Positions 47,201 to 57,272 of a stretch of DNA of 64,000 bases are shown one piece after another (within the stretch, counting starts at the first letter, position 1; every line of letters starts with the position of its first letter). Source of the stretch: Psychrobacter sp. NG254 (lineage in GTDB: Bacteria; Pseudomonadota; Gammaproteobacteria; Pseudomonadales; Moraxellaceae); assembly GCF_015277735.1 (NCBI RefSeq), contig NZ_JADHDA010000002.1:1-64000 (forward strand), in the 5' to 3' direction. A program made the position numbers and the translations under genes. Under the pieces are notes generated by a model. The model was given only the letters and a program-made list of their open reading frames with translations, was not told where the DNA came from and did not search any database.

Positions 47201-48595
47201 ATGTCTAATTCAACAGTATCATCAATCAATACCCTACTTAACAAAACATTGATGGCGCTGCATTTGGCGTCGAACGATGAGACAAGTAGCGAAACAACAG
47301 AAAGTAATGTTCAGGAAAAGCGTCTGAGCGTTAAAGAGAAAATGCTCAGCTACAACCCAATGACAAACTACCAACCACATACTTTGCATTACGCAATGAA
47401 AAGCCTTGGTTATCTGCCAACACCGATACTAGAGAGTTTGATTGCCTATCTAAAGGGACCACATTCAAAGCAGTACTTACATGCCAATGCTCATCTGCGT
47501 TTGATCCTTGCTGTCAACAGTCATCTCAAAACACCACTAGAGCTTACGCCGATGCATGAGCTGCGTGAGCGTTTTACCGCAGATGCAGTGGCGATGCAGG
47601 CACCGAGAGTATGGCAGCAAGCTGGCTGCCATATGTTAAGTAACATCAAACCCTTTACAAAGAGAGGCGAAAAATCTGTCCATTGGGAAGATAAAACCAT
47701 AGCCAATGCCGATGATGGCGAGATGACGGTTCGCTGCTATCAAGCAAGAATCAATAAAATTGGCTCTAGAAAAGGACGCGCTCATAATCCTGATGAAACC
47801 GTCATGTTGTTCTTTCATGGTGGTGGGTTTTGTATCGGTGATGTCGACACGCATCATGAGTTCTGTCATGCAGTTTGTGAGCAGACTGGTTGGCCAGTGG
47901 TCAGTGTGGATTATCGCTTGGCGCCTGAATATCCTGCTCCCACTGCACTCAGAGACTGTATTACCGCTTATGCTTGGCTCACTGAGCATTGCCATACACT
48001 AGGCGCGTTACCATCGCGTATCGTCCTCGCAGGTGATAGTGCGGGTGGTGGTCTGTCCACGTTGATGGCGCAGCAGCTATCTGCCCCTTCAAAATCAGCT
48101 TGGCTAGATTTAGGCGTAGAAGGCCAAAAAATGTTTGATTTGTTGAACGAGCTACCAGCACCACTAGCACAAATGCCCCTTTATCCAGTCACTGATATTG
48201 AAACTGATTATCCAAGCTGGGAATTATATGGCGAAGGTTTACTATTGGATCATGCGGATGTGGCTGTATTCGGTGCTGCTTGTCTAAAAGACAGCCCTCT
48301 ACCACGCCAGCATATCCTCAATGCCCCTATGCTTGGCGACAACAGTCAAGTATGCCCTACTTATATTGTTGCCGCTGAACTGGATGTATTGCGTGACGAG
48401 GCATTCGCTTATGCCAAACAATTAACAGGATACGGGATTTTCGTTGAGACGCAGACGATACTGGGTGCACCGCATGGTTTTATTCATTTTATGAGCGTGC
48501 ATCAAGGTCTGGGTCAAGAAACTAAAGATATCATCAATGGTTTTGGCGGCTTCGTGCGTGAAGTCATTAATACAAGATCGCAGCTCGTGGCATAG
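47201..48595 (+). CDS. Alpha/beta hydrolase, hormone-sensitive lipase (family IV) esterase
   Basis: 464 residues. Oxyanion-hole motif HGGG (H206 in FFHGGGFCIGD), nucleophile S280 in GDSAGGGLS, acid in AELDVLRDEA and histidine in GAPHGFIHF complete the triad of family IV esterases. The N-terminal about 150 residues form an extra helical region, as in cold-active Lip2-type lipases of Moraxella. An insertion after the nucleophile (about 290-325) is less typical. No signal peptide is seen, so it is probably cytoplasmic or membrane-associated. Substrate unknown. Confidence 0.88.
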   Translation: MSNSTVSSINTLLNKTLMALHLASNDETSSETTESNVQEKRLSVKEKMLSYNPMTNYQPHTLHYAMKSLGYLPTPILESLIAYLKGPHSKQYLHANAHLRLILAVNSHLKTPLELTPMHELRERFTADAVAMQAPRVWQQAGCHMLSNIKPFTKRGEKSVHWEDKTIANADDGEMTVRCYQARINKIGSRKGRAHNPDETVMLFFHGGGFCIGDVDTHHEFCHAVCEQTGWPVVSVDYRLAPEYPAPTALRDCITAYAWLTEHCHTLGALPSRIVLAGDSAGGGLSTLMAQQLSAPSKSAWLDLGVEGQKMFDLLNELPAPLAQMPLYPVTDIETDYPSWELYGEGLLLDHADVAVFGAACLKDSPLPRQHILNAPMLGDNSQVCPTYIVAAELDVLRDEAFAYAKQLTGYGIFVETQTILGAPHGFIHFMSVHQGLGQETKDIINGFGGFVREVINTRSQLVA

Positions 48596-48640
48596 TTAAT
48601 CATTACTACTTTCTACTACCTATCCACTATCAGTTACCAA

Positions 48641-49774
48641 CTAATCTTTCTGACCAGAAACGGTAATTAACCAAATCTCTGAGCGTGAACCCAATCGGAA
48701 CGGAATACCCCAAAAGCCGTAACCTGATGACACAACGAAGTGCCCTTTGCCGATTGCTTCGTAGCCATAGCCTAGCCGATTGATAGCGTTTACGATAAAG
48801 TTAGCAGGGAAAACCTGCCCATTGTGGGTATGCCCAGAGACTTGTAAATCAATAGGCAACTGGCTATGCTCAACGATATCGCTCGGCCTATGATCTAACA
48901 ATATCACAGGCACTGCGGTATCTATGCCTGCCAATAATTCAGTAGTCGCGACTCGCTGCCGTTTATGATTGTCAAAACGTCCAACGATCCAAATAGACTG
49001 CCCAGCGTGCTCGATACACACTGCCTCATCATTGAGTAATTGCACACCTGCATCACGAAGCGCATGACTGATCGGTTGCTCATGGCCGTACAAATCATGA
49101 TTCCCTAGTGTCGCATAGACGCCGTAAGGCACATTATCACACAGCTCTGCCAAATTATTTTGCATATTATAATCAGCAAAGGCCTCTGTATTATCATCCA
49201 TGATGTCTCCTGGCATCAGCAATATATCTGCCTCAGAATACGTCATCATGCGACTCAATCTATCTATCGCCCCACTGCCAAATAATCGCCCAATATGTAA
49301 ATCACTGGCAACAGCGATACGAAGCGGTTTTGCTAAAGGCTTGTCAAGGTTGATAGACAGTTTGCGAATGACAGGTACATAGGCGCTGTATAGTGCGTAC
49401 ACAAACAATCCAGCAAATAACACTAGCGCTAGCATGCGTAGTCCAACACCTATCACATACGAGTCATGTAAAGGGATATTTATCAATGAGATTGCCAGCC
49501 AGTATCCACCATAAAGTAGACTGGTGAAAAACGCCGTTAGTAGCATAAAATGCATGACCAACATCCAGCCACTGATCCAGCGATAACTGTTAGCAAATGC
49601 TCTTTTGACACTCAGAAGTAGCAAGCCATTAGTCACGGTAAACACACTAATCCATACGATTGATATCGGCATCACTGAGAACCACGGCGCTAACCACCAC
49701 TGTAAACTCAAGACCGTACCGGCACTAAACAACTGCAATAATAAAAAAATTGTGATGAAAAATGCGTAACGCAT
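48641..49774 (-). CDS. Membrane metallophosphoesterase, paralogue 1
   Basis: 377 residues: four to five N-terminal transmembrane helices (about 1-140), then a calcineurin-like phosphoesterase domain with ASDLHIG, GDIMDD, GNHDLYG and SGHTHNGQ, the full di-metal ligand set. It resembles the YkuE/YaeI type of lipid-linked or cyclic-nucleotide phosphoesterases; substrate unknown. Start at 49774 behind AAGGA at 6 bases; the upstream TTG is rejected. Its neighbour at 49909-50982 is a paralogue. Confidence 0.9.
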   Translation of the reverse strand: MRYAFFITIFLLLQLFSAGTVLSLQWWLAPWFSVMPISIVWISVFTVTNGLLLLSVKRAFANSYRWISGWMLVMHFMLLTAFFTSLLYGGYWLAISLINIPLHDSYVIGVGLRMLALVLFAGLFVYALYSAYVPVIRKLSINLDKPLAKPLRIAVASDLHIGRLFGSGAIDRLSRMMTYSEADILLMPGDIMDDNTEAFADYNMQNNLAELCDNVPYGVYATLGNHDLYGHEQPISHALRDAGVQLLNDEAVCIEHAGQSIWIVGRFDNHKRQRVATTELLAGIDTAVPVILLDHRPSDIVEHSQLPIDLQVSGHTHNGQVFPANFIVNAINRLGYGYEAIGKGHFVVSSGYGFWGIPFRLGSRSEIWLITVSGQKD

Positions 49775-49908
49775 GAAGTGTCCTTGGACATGATAAATTT
49801 GGAACAACTGACGTTAAGAAAAAGAGAGACAAAGGAAGTAACAGTAAGCGAAAACGATTACTTTTGAATGTATTACAAAATTTTAGTAGTAGACACAGCC
49901 AATACAAT

Positions 49909-50982
49909 CTATGAAGTAGACTGCAACTTAATAATCCAAATCTCTGAGCGCGTACCTAATCTAAAAGGCACCGCACCAAAGCCATAACCTGAAGTGACCA
50001 AAAACTCAGTACCGCCCAGTTGCTTAGCACCGTACACCAACGGCTGCAACCAGTGTATCAGAATGGTCATCGGAAATATTTGCCCGCCATGGGTATGCCC
50101 AGACAGATGCAAGTCTACTGGTAAAGCACTTACTTCATTCATAGCAGCTGGGCTGTGTTCCAAAAATATAACTGGCTTATTTGTATCAACTTGAGTGAGT
50201 AACTTTGCCGCCTTTGGGCGCATAGGGTCGGTCTCATCTGATCGACCTACCAACCACACTGAGTCATCAAGCAGGACACTTTTATTATCAATGACATTTA
50301 TACCTGCATCAGTCACAGCCTTCGCAATTTCCACCTGATTTCCTGAATAATCATGATTACCCAAGACGGCATAAACGCCAAGCGGCGCGTGCAGTTTTGA
50401 TAGAGACTCATGCATGTTGTTTTTATCATAATAATAAGTCGTATCGTTCATGATATCACCTGCCAGCATCACCACATCGGGATGTTGCAACGCAATCAGA
50501 CTAGCAAGTTTATTCAGTTTTCGATTACCAAACCATCTGCCCAGATGGGTATCAGACGCTAAAGCAATGGTCATCGGTTTATCAAGCGGCTTGTTCGTCG
50601 TTACCGTTATGTGGTGTATCACAGGCGAATACGCATTGAATACCGCTAAACTAACAATGCCGATATAAATAACAACCGCTACTACACGTAGGCGCTTAGG
50701 AGAAAAAGAGTGTTTAAATAGCTGGTGGTAAATAAGCCGAATAATCGCCACTATCAAAGCAGTATAGACCATAAACCCTTGTAAGATACCAACCACCAAA
50801 TAAACGTGGAAGCGTTCATACAAGGACTCAGTCAGTCCATATACGAGTACTAGGTTGTTTACTATACAGACAGCGGCTACTAGCGTTACTTTGCCAAAAG
50901 TGTGTTTGGGTTTGATAAACCACCAAAGCATGGCACTGGTTATCACCACTAACAGCTGAGTAAAAATAATAAAAGGCCACAT
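49909..50982 (-). CDS. Membrane metallophosphoesterase, paralogue 2
   Basis: 357 residues with the same plan as the downstream gene: N-terminal transmembrane helices (to about 125) and a phosphoesterase domain with ASDTHLGRWFGN, GDIMND, GNHDYSG and SGHTHGGQIFP. The two share the ending FLVTSGYGFGAVPFRLGTRSEIW-like segment with the other copy, so they arose by tandem duplication. They are 134 bp apart and co-directional. Confidence 0.9.
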   Translation of the reverse strand: MWPFIIFTQLLVVITSAMLWWFIKPKHTFGKVTLVAAVCIVNNLVLVYGLTESLYERFHVYLVVGILQGFMVYTALIVAIIRLIYHQLFKHSFSPKRLRVVAVVIYIGIVSLAVFNAYSPVIHHITVTTNKPLDKPMTIALASDTHLGRWFGNRKLNKLASLIALQHPDVVMLAGDIMNDTTYYYDKNNMHESLSKLHAPLGVYAVLGNHDYSGNQVEIAKAVTDAGINVIDNKSVLLDDSVWLVGRSDETDPMRPKAAKLLTQVDTNKPVIFLEHSPAAMNEVSALPVDLHLSGHTHGGQIFPMTILIHWLQPLVYGAKQLGGTEFLVTSGYGFGAVPFRLGTRSEIWIIKLQSTS

Positions 50983-51127
50983 AGTCGTATCTATACATAT
51001 AGGAATAGGTTCATCTTATACGAAATCTATGGCCATCCGCACCAATGACATACTTTTCATAAATAATTCATAGCTCTTAGATACACTGCATCTAGGTGCA
51101 GCGTATCTAAGTATCTAAGTGGTTTTT

Positions 51128-51143
51128 TGTTTCACATGAAACA
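51128..51143. other. parS-like ParB-binding site, one central mismatch
   Basis: TGTTTCACATGAAACA differs in one central base from the parS consensus TGTTTCACGTGAAACA. It is intergenic, just after the epimerase stop codon. Confidence 0.6.
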
Positions 51144-51150
51144 TAAATAG

Positions 51151-52104
51151 CTATTTTTGAATTTCTAACGCTTGTTTGAGGGTTGGCTGTCTAAACTCAT
51201 AACCTGCACTCTCTAATGCTTTCGGCAGTACTTTTTGGCCATCAATCAATAATGTAGACATTTCACCAAACATCAGCTTAAGCAAGAATGTTGGCAAGGT
51301 AAAAAACGTTGGACGATGTAGCCATGCGCCAAGCGTTTTGGTAAAGGTATGATTGGTCACTGGGTTTGGTGCCGTCAGGTTGTACACGAGTGCTGGTGTA
51401 TTGTTGGCAGTCTGCAAAGCATTAACACGTTCATCATTCTTGCCAACAAGCTGCTGCTCAATGATAAATATTGTAGCTGCTACCCAGTCTTCACGGCTGA
51501 TCCAGCTCATGATTTGCTGACCATCAGCCAACTGACCACCGACACCTATTTTGAATGGTGTCAACAGCTTGCCAAGCATGCCGCCCTCAGGATGAATCAC
51601 CACACCGGTTCGGACGATAGCCACAGGGACGTTATATTGAGTTGCTTTTACGGCCAGCTGCTCCCATTTATTACACAATGTATGGGCGAAATCTGACTCA
51701 TAATCACTACTTTCGGTTAACGGTTTATCACCTTGCGTACCGTACCACCCAATCGCTGAGCCACTTACGAGTAATTTGGGTTTGATGCTGGTGCGTGCGA
51801 TGAATGCTAACAGCGACTCAGTCGGCTTGATACGGCTAGCGAGCAACTGCTCTTTGCGCTCATCACTCCAGCGCGCGTCAGCAATGCCTGCACCCGCCAG
51901 ATTTACAATGACATCAAAGCTCATATCAGACGTCGCAAGCTCTTCATAAGTCATCATGTTAATATTGTCAGGGTGCGCTTGACTGCTATCTCGAGTTAGC
52001 CAAGTAACGTTTAGGTCTCTATCAGCCTGTTGATAACGCCTTTGAAGCTCTTTGCTGAACGCACTACCCAAAAACCCTGAGCCACCACTGATTAAAATAT
52101 TCAT
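51151..52104 (-). CDS. TIGR01777 family epimerase (SDR39U1/YfcH-like)
   Basis: 317-residue extended-SDR protein with the NAD(P)-binding motif ISGGSGFLGSAF, VNLAGAGIADARW, SGSAIGWYG and the C-terminal DUF1731 segment after about residue 265. Enzymatic substrate unknown in the family. A good GGGAG lies before the ATG. Transcribed alone. Confidence 0.92.
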   Translation of the reverse strand: MNILISGGSGFLGSAFSKELQRRYQQADRDLNVTWLTRDSSQAHPDNINMMTYEELATSDMSFDVIVNLAGAGIADARWSDERKEQLLASRIKPTESLLAFIARTSIKPKLLVSGSAIGWYGTQGDKPLTESSDYESDFAHTLCNKWEQLAVKATQYNVPVAIVRTGVVIHPEGGMLGKLLTPFKIGVGGQLADGQQIMSWISREDWVAATIFIIEQQLVGKNDERVNALQTANNTPALVYNLTAPNPVTNHTFTKTLGAWLHRPTFFTLPTFLLKLMFGEMSTLLIDGQKVLPKALESAGYEFRQPTLKQALEIQK

Positions 52105-52244
52105 GCCCTACTCCCTATGTCTGCTAGCTGTCGTATCTCATATTCAATAAAGTATCGACCTATACAACCATCCTCTTCTTTTTTGACCTATATATCAAAA
52201 TGACTTTGACATACTTTTGGTAAAGGAATGTGGGAGATTGCGTT

Positions 52245-52883
52245 TTAACGAATGACTAACCCTGTCGTTGCATCGCGAATTTGACTGGGTGAGGTATAGC
52301 CCAAGGTTTTAGCCTGTAAGTAACCAATTTGCTCACCAAAATAAGTATAAGCTGCCTCAAAAGTATTAGCGGGCAGTTGGCCTGATGGATTACAGCTGGT
52401 CGAAACTAGCAAGCCAAATGGATTGTGTGCGCTGACTAGTTGCTGGCACAGTTGGCGAATGACAGGATGAGCAATCACTCTGACAGCGATGGTCTGATGC
52501 TGACCTGTTACCCAAGTAGGAATAGCAATAGTTAGGGTCTGCGGAACAGGCAGTAGCCATGTCTGTGCTTGCTTGTCGTGTAGGTCATCGTTGGCGCTAT
52601 CTGTCTGCCAACTCTTGGTAATGGTCGCCCGTTGCTCATCAGTCAAAGCAGATAGCAGAGGCGTTAATCGCTCTACGCTGTCGGTAATGACGATCATCCC
52701 TTTGGCTTGCGGGCGCTGTTTGATGTCTAAGATACGCTGGACGGCTACTTCGTCATAGGCATCACAGCCGATACCCCAAACGCTTTCAGTTGGATATGCG
52801 AGCAGTTTCCCCTCTTTTAGCCACTGTGCAGCTAGTGTTGGAGAGTCAGTAATAAGCGGGCTAAATTGAGTAGATTGATTCAT
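52245..52883 (-). CDS. tsaC: L-threonylcarbamoyladenylate synthase
   Basis: YrdC/Sua5-family enzyme making threonylcarbamoyl-AMP for the t6A37 modification of ANN-decoding tRNAs. 212 residues from ATG 52883 (an in-frame GTG lies at 52892). YPTESVWGIGCDAYD, K-R-P-Q-A-KGMIVI and the STSCNPSG motif are typical. An unusual polar insertion (about 75-105, with TDSANDDLHDK) interrupts the domain. No Sua5 domain. It follows dprA, as in Pseudomonas and E. coli. Confidence 0.92.
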   Translation of the reverse strand: MNQSTQFSPLITDSPTLAAQWLKEGKLLAYPTESVWGIGCDAYDEVAVQRILDIKQRPQAKGMIVITDSVERLTPLLSALTDEQRATITKSWQTDSANDDLHDKQAQTWLLPVPQTLTIAIPTWVTGQHQTIAVRVIAHPVIRQLCQQLVSAHNPFGLLVSTSCNPSGQLPANTFEAAYTYFGEQIGYLQAKTLGYTSPSQIRDATTGLVIR

Positions 52884-53053
52884 GGTATGCACAGTTCAGA
52901 ATAGTAGAAATGAATCATCAATAATATCATGCACAGCAGAATAACTAAGTGGCAGAAGTTTAAATATCTCTAAAATTGGTCTGTTTGTATCTCTAGGCAT
53001 ACACAAGTATGGATACTTATTTTAAAGGTAGAGACTTTAGAGGTAGAGATGGC

Positions 53054-54307
53054 TTATACGCGCAAATAACGCCCGCCTTGCACACTGATCACGCCCAACA
53101 GCTCAAGCTCCATTAGCTGTCCAATCAGTACTGGTGCAGTCAGCTTGGTAGACACCATAAGTGCGTCTAGATCCTGACCGTGCCAATCAAGCTGCTCATA
53201 AATACCGCTTAAATGCTCTGGGATAACCGCTGCGCTACGAGGTGACTTGATACTAGAAGATGGCTGCTGATTGGTGGCTGTGCTCGCGACTGGCTCTATG
53301 TTTGGCGCATCAGTAGAGCGCGTGATGGTCGTTTTATGGCTATTGAGATTATCTGCGAGACTTGAGGCATTATATGAGCGATGATTATAATCAAGTTGCC
53401 CACTAACATCTTCTAGTACTTGCTTTGGGTGATAAATCAAAGTGGCACCTTCACGAATCAGGTGGTGACAGCCTTCAGCATTGTTATTATCAATATGACT
53501 TGGAATCGCAAACACTTGCTTGCCTTGCTCAGAGGTTAGACGTGCGGTAATCAGTGAACCACTTTGGATAGTAGCTTCTGTGACAATCGTCGCTAGACTG
53601 AGCCCAGCCACCAACCGGTTGCGACGCGGAAATGTATGCTTGTGCGGCTGAGTGTGCGGTAGCAGCTCACTGATAATACAACCACCCTGCTCAATAATCT
53701 GGGTAAACAAGTGATCGCGATGATTGGGATAATTAACATCAATACCTGTGCCCATCACGCCAATCGTCCGACCTTGATAGTCAAAATCCGTCTGCGCCAA
53801 TGCGCCCAAATGAGCCTGCTTATCTACGCCCATCGCCAGACCGCTGGTAATAATATAACCTGCCTGCGCTAAATATTGCGCCATATCAAACGTGATTTTT
53901 TGGGCGTGCGCAGTGGGTTTACGGCTACCAACGATCGCAATTTGAGCTTGATGTAGACGCGCACTATTGCCTCGAAAAAATAATAATGGCGGTGGATCAT
54001 AGATTTGTAAAAGCTGATTAGGATAGTCAGGCTGATCGGCAAATAGTAGACCATAACGTCCATCTACGAGTGCTTGCTGAATTTTTTCGATGTTGGCAGA
54101 GGTTTGCTTGGGCTCCTCGTGACGTTTGAGATGAGTATGATGAATACCCATCTGTCGCCAAGCTGACACAGTTGCTTGCCATGCAAACTGTGCATTGCCA
54201 AAAGCAGCAATAAGCTTATGATACGCCGTTAATGATGCATTCACCTCATACCACAGCGCCAATATAGCGCGCTGATCATCAGATAAGGAAGAGGTAACTG
54301 CCGTCAT
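53054..54307 (-). CDS. dprA: DNA-processing protein A
   Basis: Binds incoming single-stranded DNA during natural transformation and loads RecA. 417 residues: N-terminal SAM-like helical region, Rossmann-type core with GSRKPTAHA, SGLAMGVDKQAHLGAL, GTGIDVNYP and FPRRNRLVAGLS, a polar linker (about 310-350), then a C-terminal winged helix (about 365-417). It lies between the LysM gene and tsaC. Together with comM it argues for competence. Confidence 0.95.
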   Translation of the reverse strand: MTAVTSSLSDDQRAILALWYEVNASLTAYHKLIAAFGNAQFAWQATVSAWRQMGIHHTHLKRHEEPKQTSANIEKIQQALVDGRYGLLFADQPDYPNQLLQIYDPPPLLFFRGNSARLHQAQIAIVGSRKPTAHAQKITFDMAQYLAQAGYIITSGLAMGVDKQAHLGALAQTDFDYQGRTIGVMGTGIDVNYPNHRDHLFTQIIEQGGCIISELLPHTQPHKHTFPRRNRLVAGLSLATIVTEATIQSGSLITARLTSEQGKQVFAIPSHIDNNNAEGCHHLIREGATLIYHPKQVLEDVSGQLDYNHRSYNASSLADNLNSHKTTITRSTDAPNIEPVASTATNQQPSSSIKSPRSAAVIPEHLSGIYEQLDWHGQDLDALMVSTKLTAPVLIGQLMELELLGVISVQGGRYLRV

Positions 54308-54365
54308 AGTTATCTGTCTCGTATAGGCGCACGTATCATGGTCATATCAGAGCAGTGCTACTTAT

Positions 54366-55463
54366 TTATAGATAAGGCGGTGGCAATAACTGGTCACCGA
54401 CATTGAGCGGTAACTCTGAATCTAGCACATAGGCATAACTGATGTGATCGAAACTATTAAACACCATCACCATACCGCTTTTCTCATTTGGCAAGCGTAC
54501 GGGCATATCATTGTCCTTGGTATCGCGTACCAAAGCACCTTTTTGATAGACGGTCAGTACATCACCTGGCTTGGCGCCTTCTAAGCTACCTAAATTGATG
54601 GCCACTACACTACCTTTGGCAGCCGAGCTGATAGAGTCCATCACACGTACGATCATACCGCCACGGCTGACGCTTGCAGGCATTGGATAAAAGACAGGAG
54701 GAATAGCGTTATCTAATTCTACGAATACGCGATCCCCTTCACGCACTTCTTTACCATAGCTGTTAGTCAGCTGTAAGCTAGTAACGCCACTGGTCTCAGT
54801 AGAAGTCACCAGACCTGTTGCCACTTGCGTGACCTCCAATCCGATAACCTCTTGGGTTTTTGGCTCAACATACAGCTCACCTTCACGGTAAATGCCATAA
54901 CGCTGACCGACGATAAGCGGCACACCTTTGGCATATATCTTGTCACCACTTGCCGTGATTAAGTTGCCTTTTTTAGAGGCCAATATATAAGGAGTGGTAT
55001 TAAAATCTTGAGGATTAACAATGAGTGTTTTATCAAGCCAGTGCTGAATAGCAGACCATGGAATAGGTGGAATGCTATTGGCAGTTGAAGTCACTGATAC
55101 TGTACTAGCAACCACGTTACCTGTTAGCTGCTTTTCAATACCAGCACAGCCCTCGCCCGTATCAACACCTATGAGAGTCTTGCCTTGAATGACGCAGAGA
55201 ATAAGAATGTCATTGGGATAAATGAGGTTGGGATTTTTGATTTGCTTATTGGTTGCCCAAATTTCTTTCCAGCGCCATGGACTGTCCAAGTAGCGACCCG
55301 AGATGTCCCAAAGCGTATCACCTTTTTTGACGGTATAGCGATTAGGTGCATCGGCTTTGATGGTAGGTGGTGGATTGTTAGCGTGGGCTGTGGTCATTAG
55401 CATGGCACTGCTAAATGTCGTGATTAACAGTGCTTTTGCTATCTTTTTTAAGCTCATCTTCAT
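54366..55463 (-). CDS. LysM-domain periplasmic protein
   Basis: 365 residues from ATG 55463. Signal peptide ending near TTAHAN, one LysM domain ([17 protein letters not shown] ... [11 protein letters not shown]) that binds peptidoglycan, and a long beta-rich C-terminal region of unknown role. The same gene lies before dprA in Pseudomonas and relatives. The upstream longer frame up to 55553 lacks a start signal and a signal peptide. Confidence 0.9.
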   Translation of the reverse strand: MKMSLKKIAKALLITTFSSAMLMTTAHANNPPPTIKADAPNRYTVKKGDTLWDISGRYLDSPWRWKEIWATNKQIKNPNLIYPNDILILCVIQGKTLIGVDTGEGCAGIEKQLTGNVVASTVSVTSTANSIPPIPWSAIQHWLDKTLIVNPQDFNTTPYILASKKGNLITASGDKIYAKGVPLIVGQRYGIYREGELYVEPKTQEVIGLEVTQVATGLVTSTETSGVTSLQLTNSYGKEVREGDRVFVELDNAIPPVFYPMPASVSRGGMIVRVMDSISSAAKGSVVAINLGSLEGAKPGDVLTVYQKGALVRDTKDNDMPVRLPNEKSGMVMVFNSFDHISYAYVLDSELPLNVGDQLLPPPYL

Positions 55464-55530
55464 TGTTATATCCACAATATGTACCACTGTTTTCGTCACA
55501 ATACATCGTACTTGATTTATCACTTCTAAA

Positions 55531-55561
55531 ATTTTTACTTGACTAAAGTTCAAGTAAAAAT
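55531..55561 (-). terminator. Perfect hairpin between thrC and the LysM gene
   Basis: ATTTTTACTTGA and TCAAGTAAAAAT form a 12-bp stem around CTAAAGT-like loop bases, with a T-rich tail reading left. It may terminate thrC transcripts, though it lies about 240 bp after the thrC stop. Confidence 0.55.
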
Positions 55562-55804
55562 CAACGATATCAGTGATATATCAGAAATTTTTTATGACGC
55601 TTATAGGGCAACGGTTCAGTATAATTGGCCAGTAGGATTTCTAAAAAAGCGTCTAGCACAATGATATATGGCCGACGCTGTTTCTAATATTACAATTATA
55701 TCTACCATAACACAATCATAAACACTTTATTACAATGGTGTAACTTTTATGCGGATACAGCTTGTTTGGATGACACACTCAAAAAGCCTCAAACTCGCCA
55801 TTAT

Positions 55805-57226
55805 TTAGGCTGGATTAGGCGTAACATGTTGGCGAATTTGCTCAGCGATCAGCTCAGCATTATTGTCTAGCACGACTACATGCTGCGGTAAACTCTCCAA
55901 TCCTTCGGTATGAGCTGGGCGAGCAATGTCTATCTGACCAATCGCCTCAACAATGGTATCCGCAAACTTGACAGGTAATGCTGTCTCTGCACAAACGATG
56001 ATTTCGCCATCAAGCTGTAGCTCTTTAGCCACTTTGATACCATCAGCAGTATGTGGATCGACCAATTCACCATGTTGTTCGTACAGTGCTTTGATGGTTT
56101 GCAGACGATCGCTGTGGGTAGATTTACCAGCAGCAAAACCATAGCGAGTATTAACCGCTTCCATTAGCTCAGATAAGTCGAAACCTTGACCAGACTTCAC
56201 CCCTTCGAATAACTCATGGACACGGGCGCTATCTTTCTCTAATAACAGATAAACAAAACGCTCAAAGTTAGACGCTTTTGAGATATCCATCGATGGGCTT
56301 GAGGTGATATAGGTTTTTTCAGTCGGACGCGGCTGATAAGCACCTTGATTAAAAAAGTCATTCAACACGTCGTTTTCATTGGTTGCGACAATCAAACGGT
56401 CGATTGGCAGTCCCATTTCACGCGCGATGTGACCAGCACAAATATTACCGAAGTTACCTGATGGTACGCTAAAGCTGACTTTTTCATCGTTGCTCGTCGT
56501 GACTGCAAAGTAAGCTTTAAAGTAGTAAACAATCTGCGCTAGGATACGACCCCAGTTGATAGAGTTTACCGTGCCTAAATTATAAGCGGCTTTAAACTCA
56601 GCATCTTGCTGTAGGGCTTTGACGATGTCCTGACAGTCATCAAACATCCCATCGATAGCGATATTATGAATATTAGCATCCGTCAAACTATACATCTGCG
56701 CACGCTGGAATTCACTCATTTTGCCATGTGGTGACAGCATAAACACTTCGACATTTTCTTTACCGCGTAGTGCATATTCCGCTGCACTACCCGTATCACC
56801 ACTGGTTGCACCAATGATCGTAATACGCGCGTCTTTTTTCTTAAGCACATACTCGAAAGCATTGCCCAAAAACTGCATGGCGACATCTTTAAATGCTAAT
56901 GTCGGACCGTTTGATAATCCTAGAATATATAAGTTATGGTCAAGTTTGCGGACAGGAACAATCTCGTCAGAGCCAAACACCTCAGTGGTATAAGTGCGTT
57001 CAATGAGGTCTTGCAAATCAGCCACAGGAATATCTGTCGCAAAACGCTGCATAATCGCCATCGCAAGCTGTGGATAGCTGTACGTACGCCACTCATCAAG
57101 CGTTGCACTATCGATATTCGGATAATGCTCAGGCAACATCAAACCACCATCTGGGGCAAGACCCATCAAAAGCACATCACTAAAATCCATCGGCGCTGTC
57201 TGACCACGGGTACTGATATATTTCAT
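55805..57226 (-). CDS. thrC: Threonine synthase
   Basis: PLP enzyme converting O-phospho-homoserine to threonine. 473 residues: MKYISTRGQ start, PLP lysine K113 in GPTLAFKDVAMQFLG, GATSGDTGSAAEYAL, and PSGNFGNICAGH. AGGA precedes the ATG. It sits between rsmB and the LysM gene, where Pseudomonas and E. coli lack thrC; no hom or thrB is nearby. Confidence 0.96.
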   Translation of the reverse strand: MKYISTRGQTAPMDFSDVLLMGLAPDGGLMLPEHYPNIDSATLDEWRTYSYPQLAMAIMQRFATDIPVADLQDLIERTYTTEVFGSDEIVPVRKLDHNLYILGLSNGPTLAFKDVAMQFLGNAFEYVLKKKDARITIIGATSGDTGSAAEYALRGKENVEVFMLSPHGKMSEFQRAQMYSLTDANIHNIAIDGMFDDCQDIVKALQQDAEFKAAYNLGTVNSINWGRILAQIVYYFKAYFAVTTSNDEKVSFSVPSGNFGNICAGHIAREMGLPIDRLIVATNENDVLNDFFNQGAYQPRPTEKTYITSSPSMDISKASNFERFVYLLLEKDSARVHELFEGVKSGQGFDLSELMEAVNTRYGFAAGKSTHSDRLQTIKALYEQHGELVDPHTADGIKVAKELQLDGEIIVCAETALPVKFADTIVEAIGQIDIARPAHTEGLESLPQHVVVLDNNAELIAEQIRQHVTPNPA

Positions 57227-57272
57227 TAGATTGTCCTGTCTACAATAATGTTATTTAATAGTGAAAAACGGT

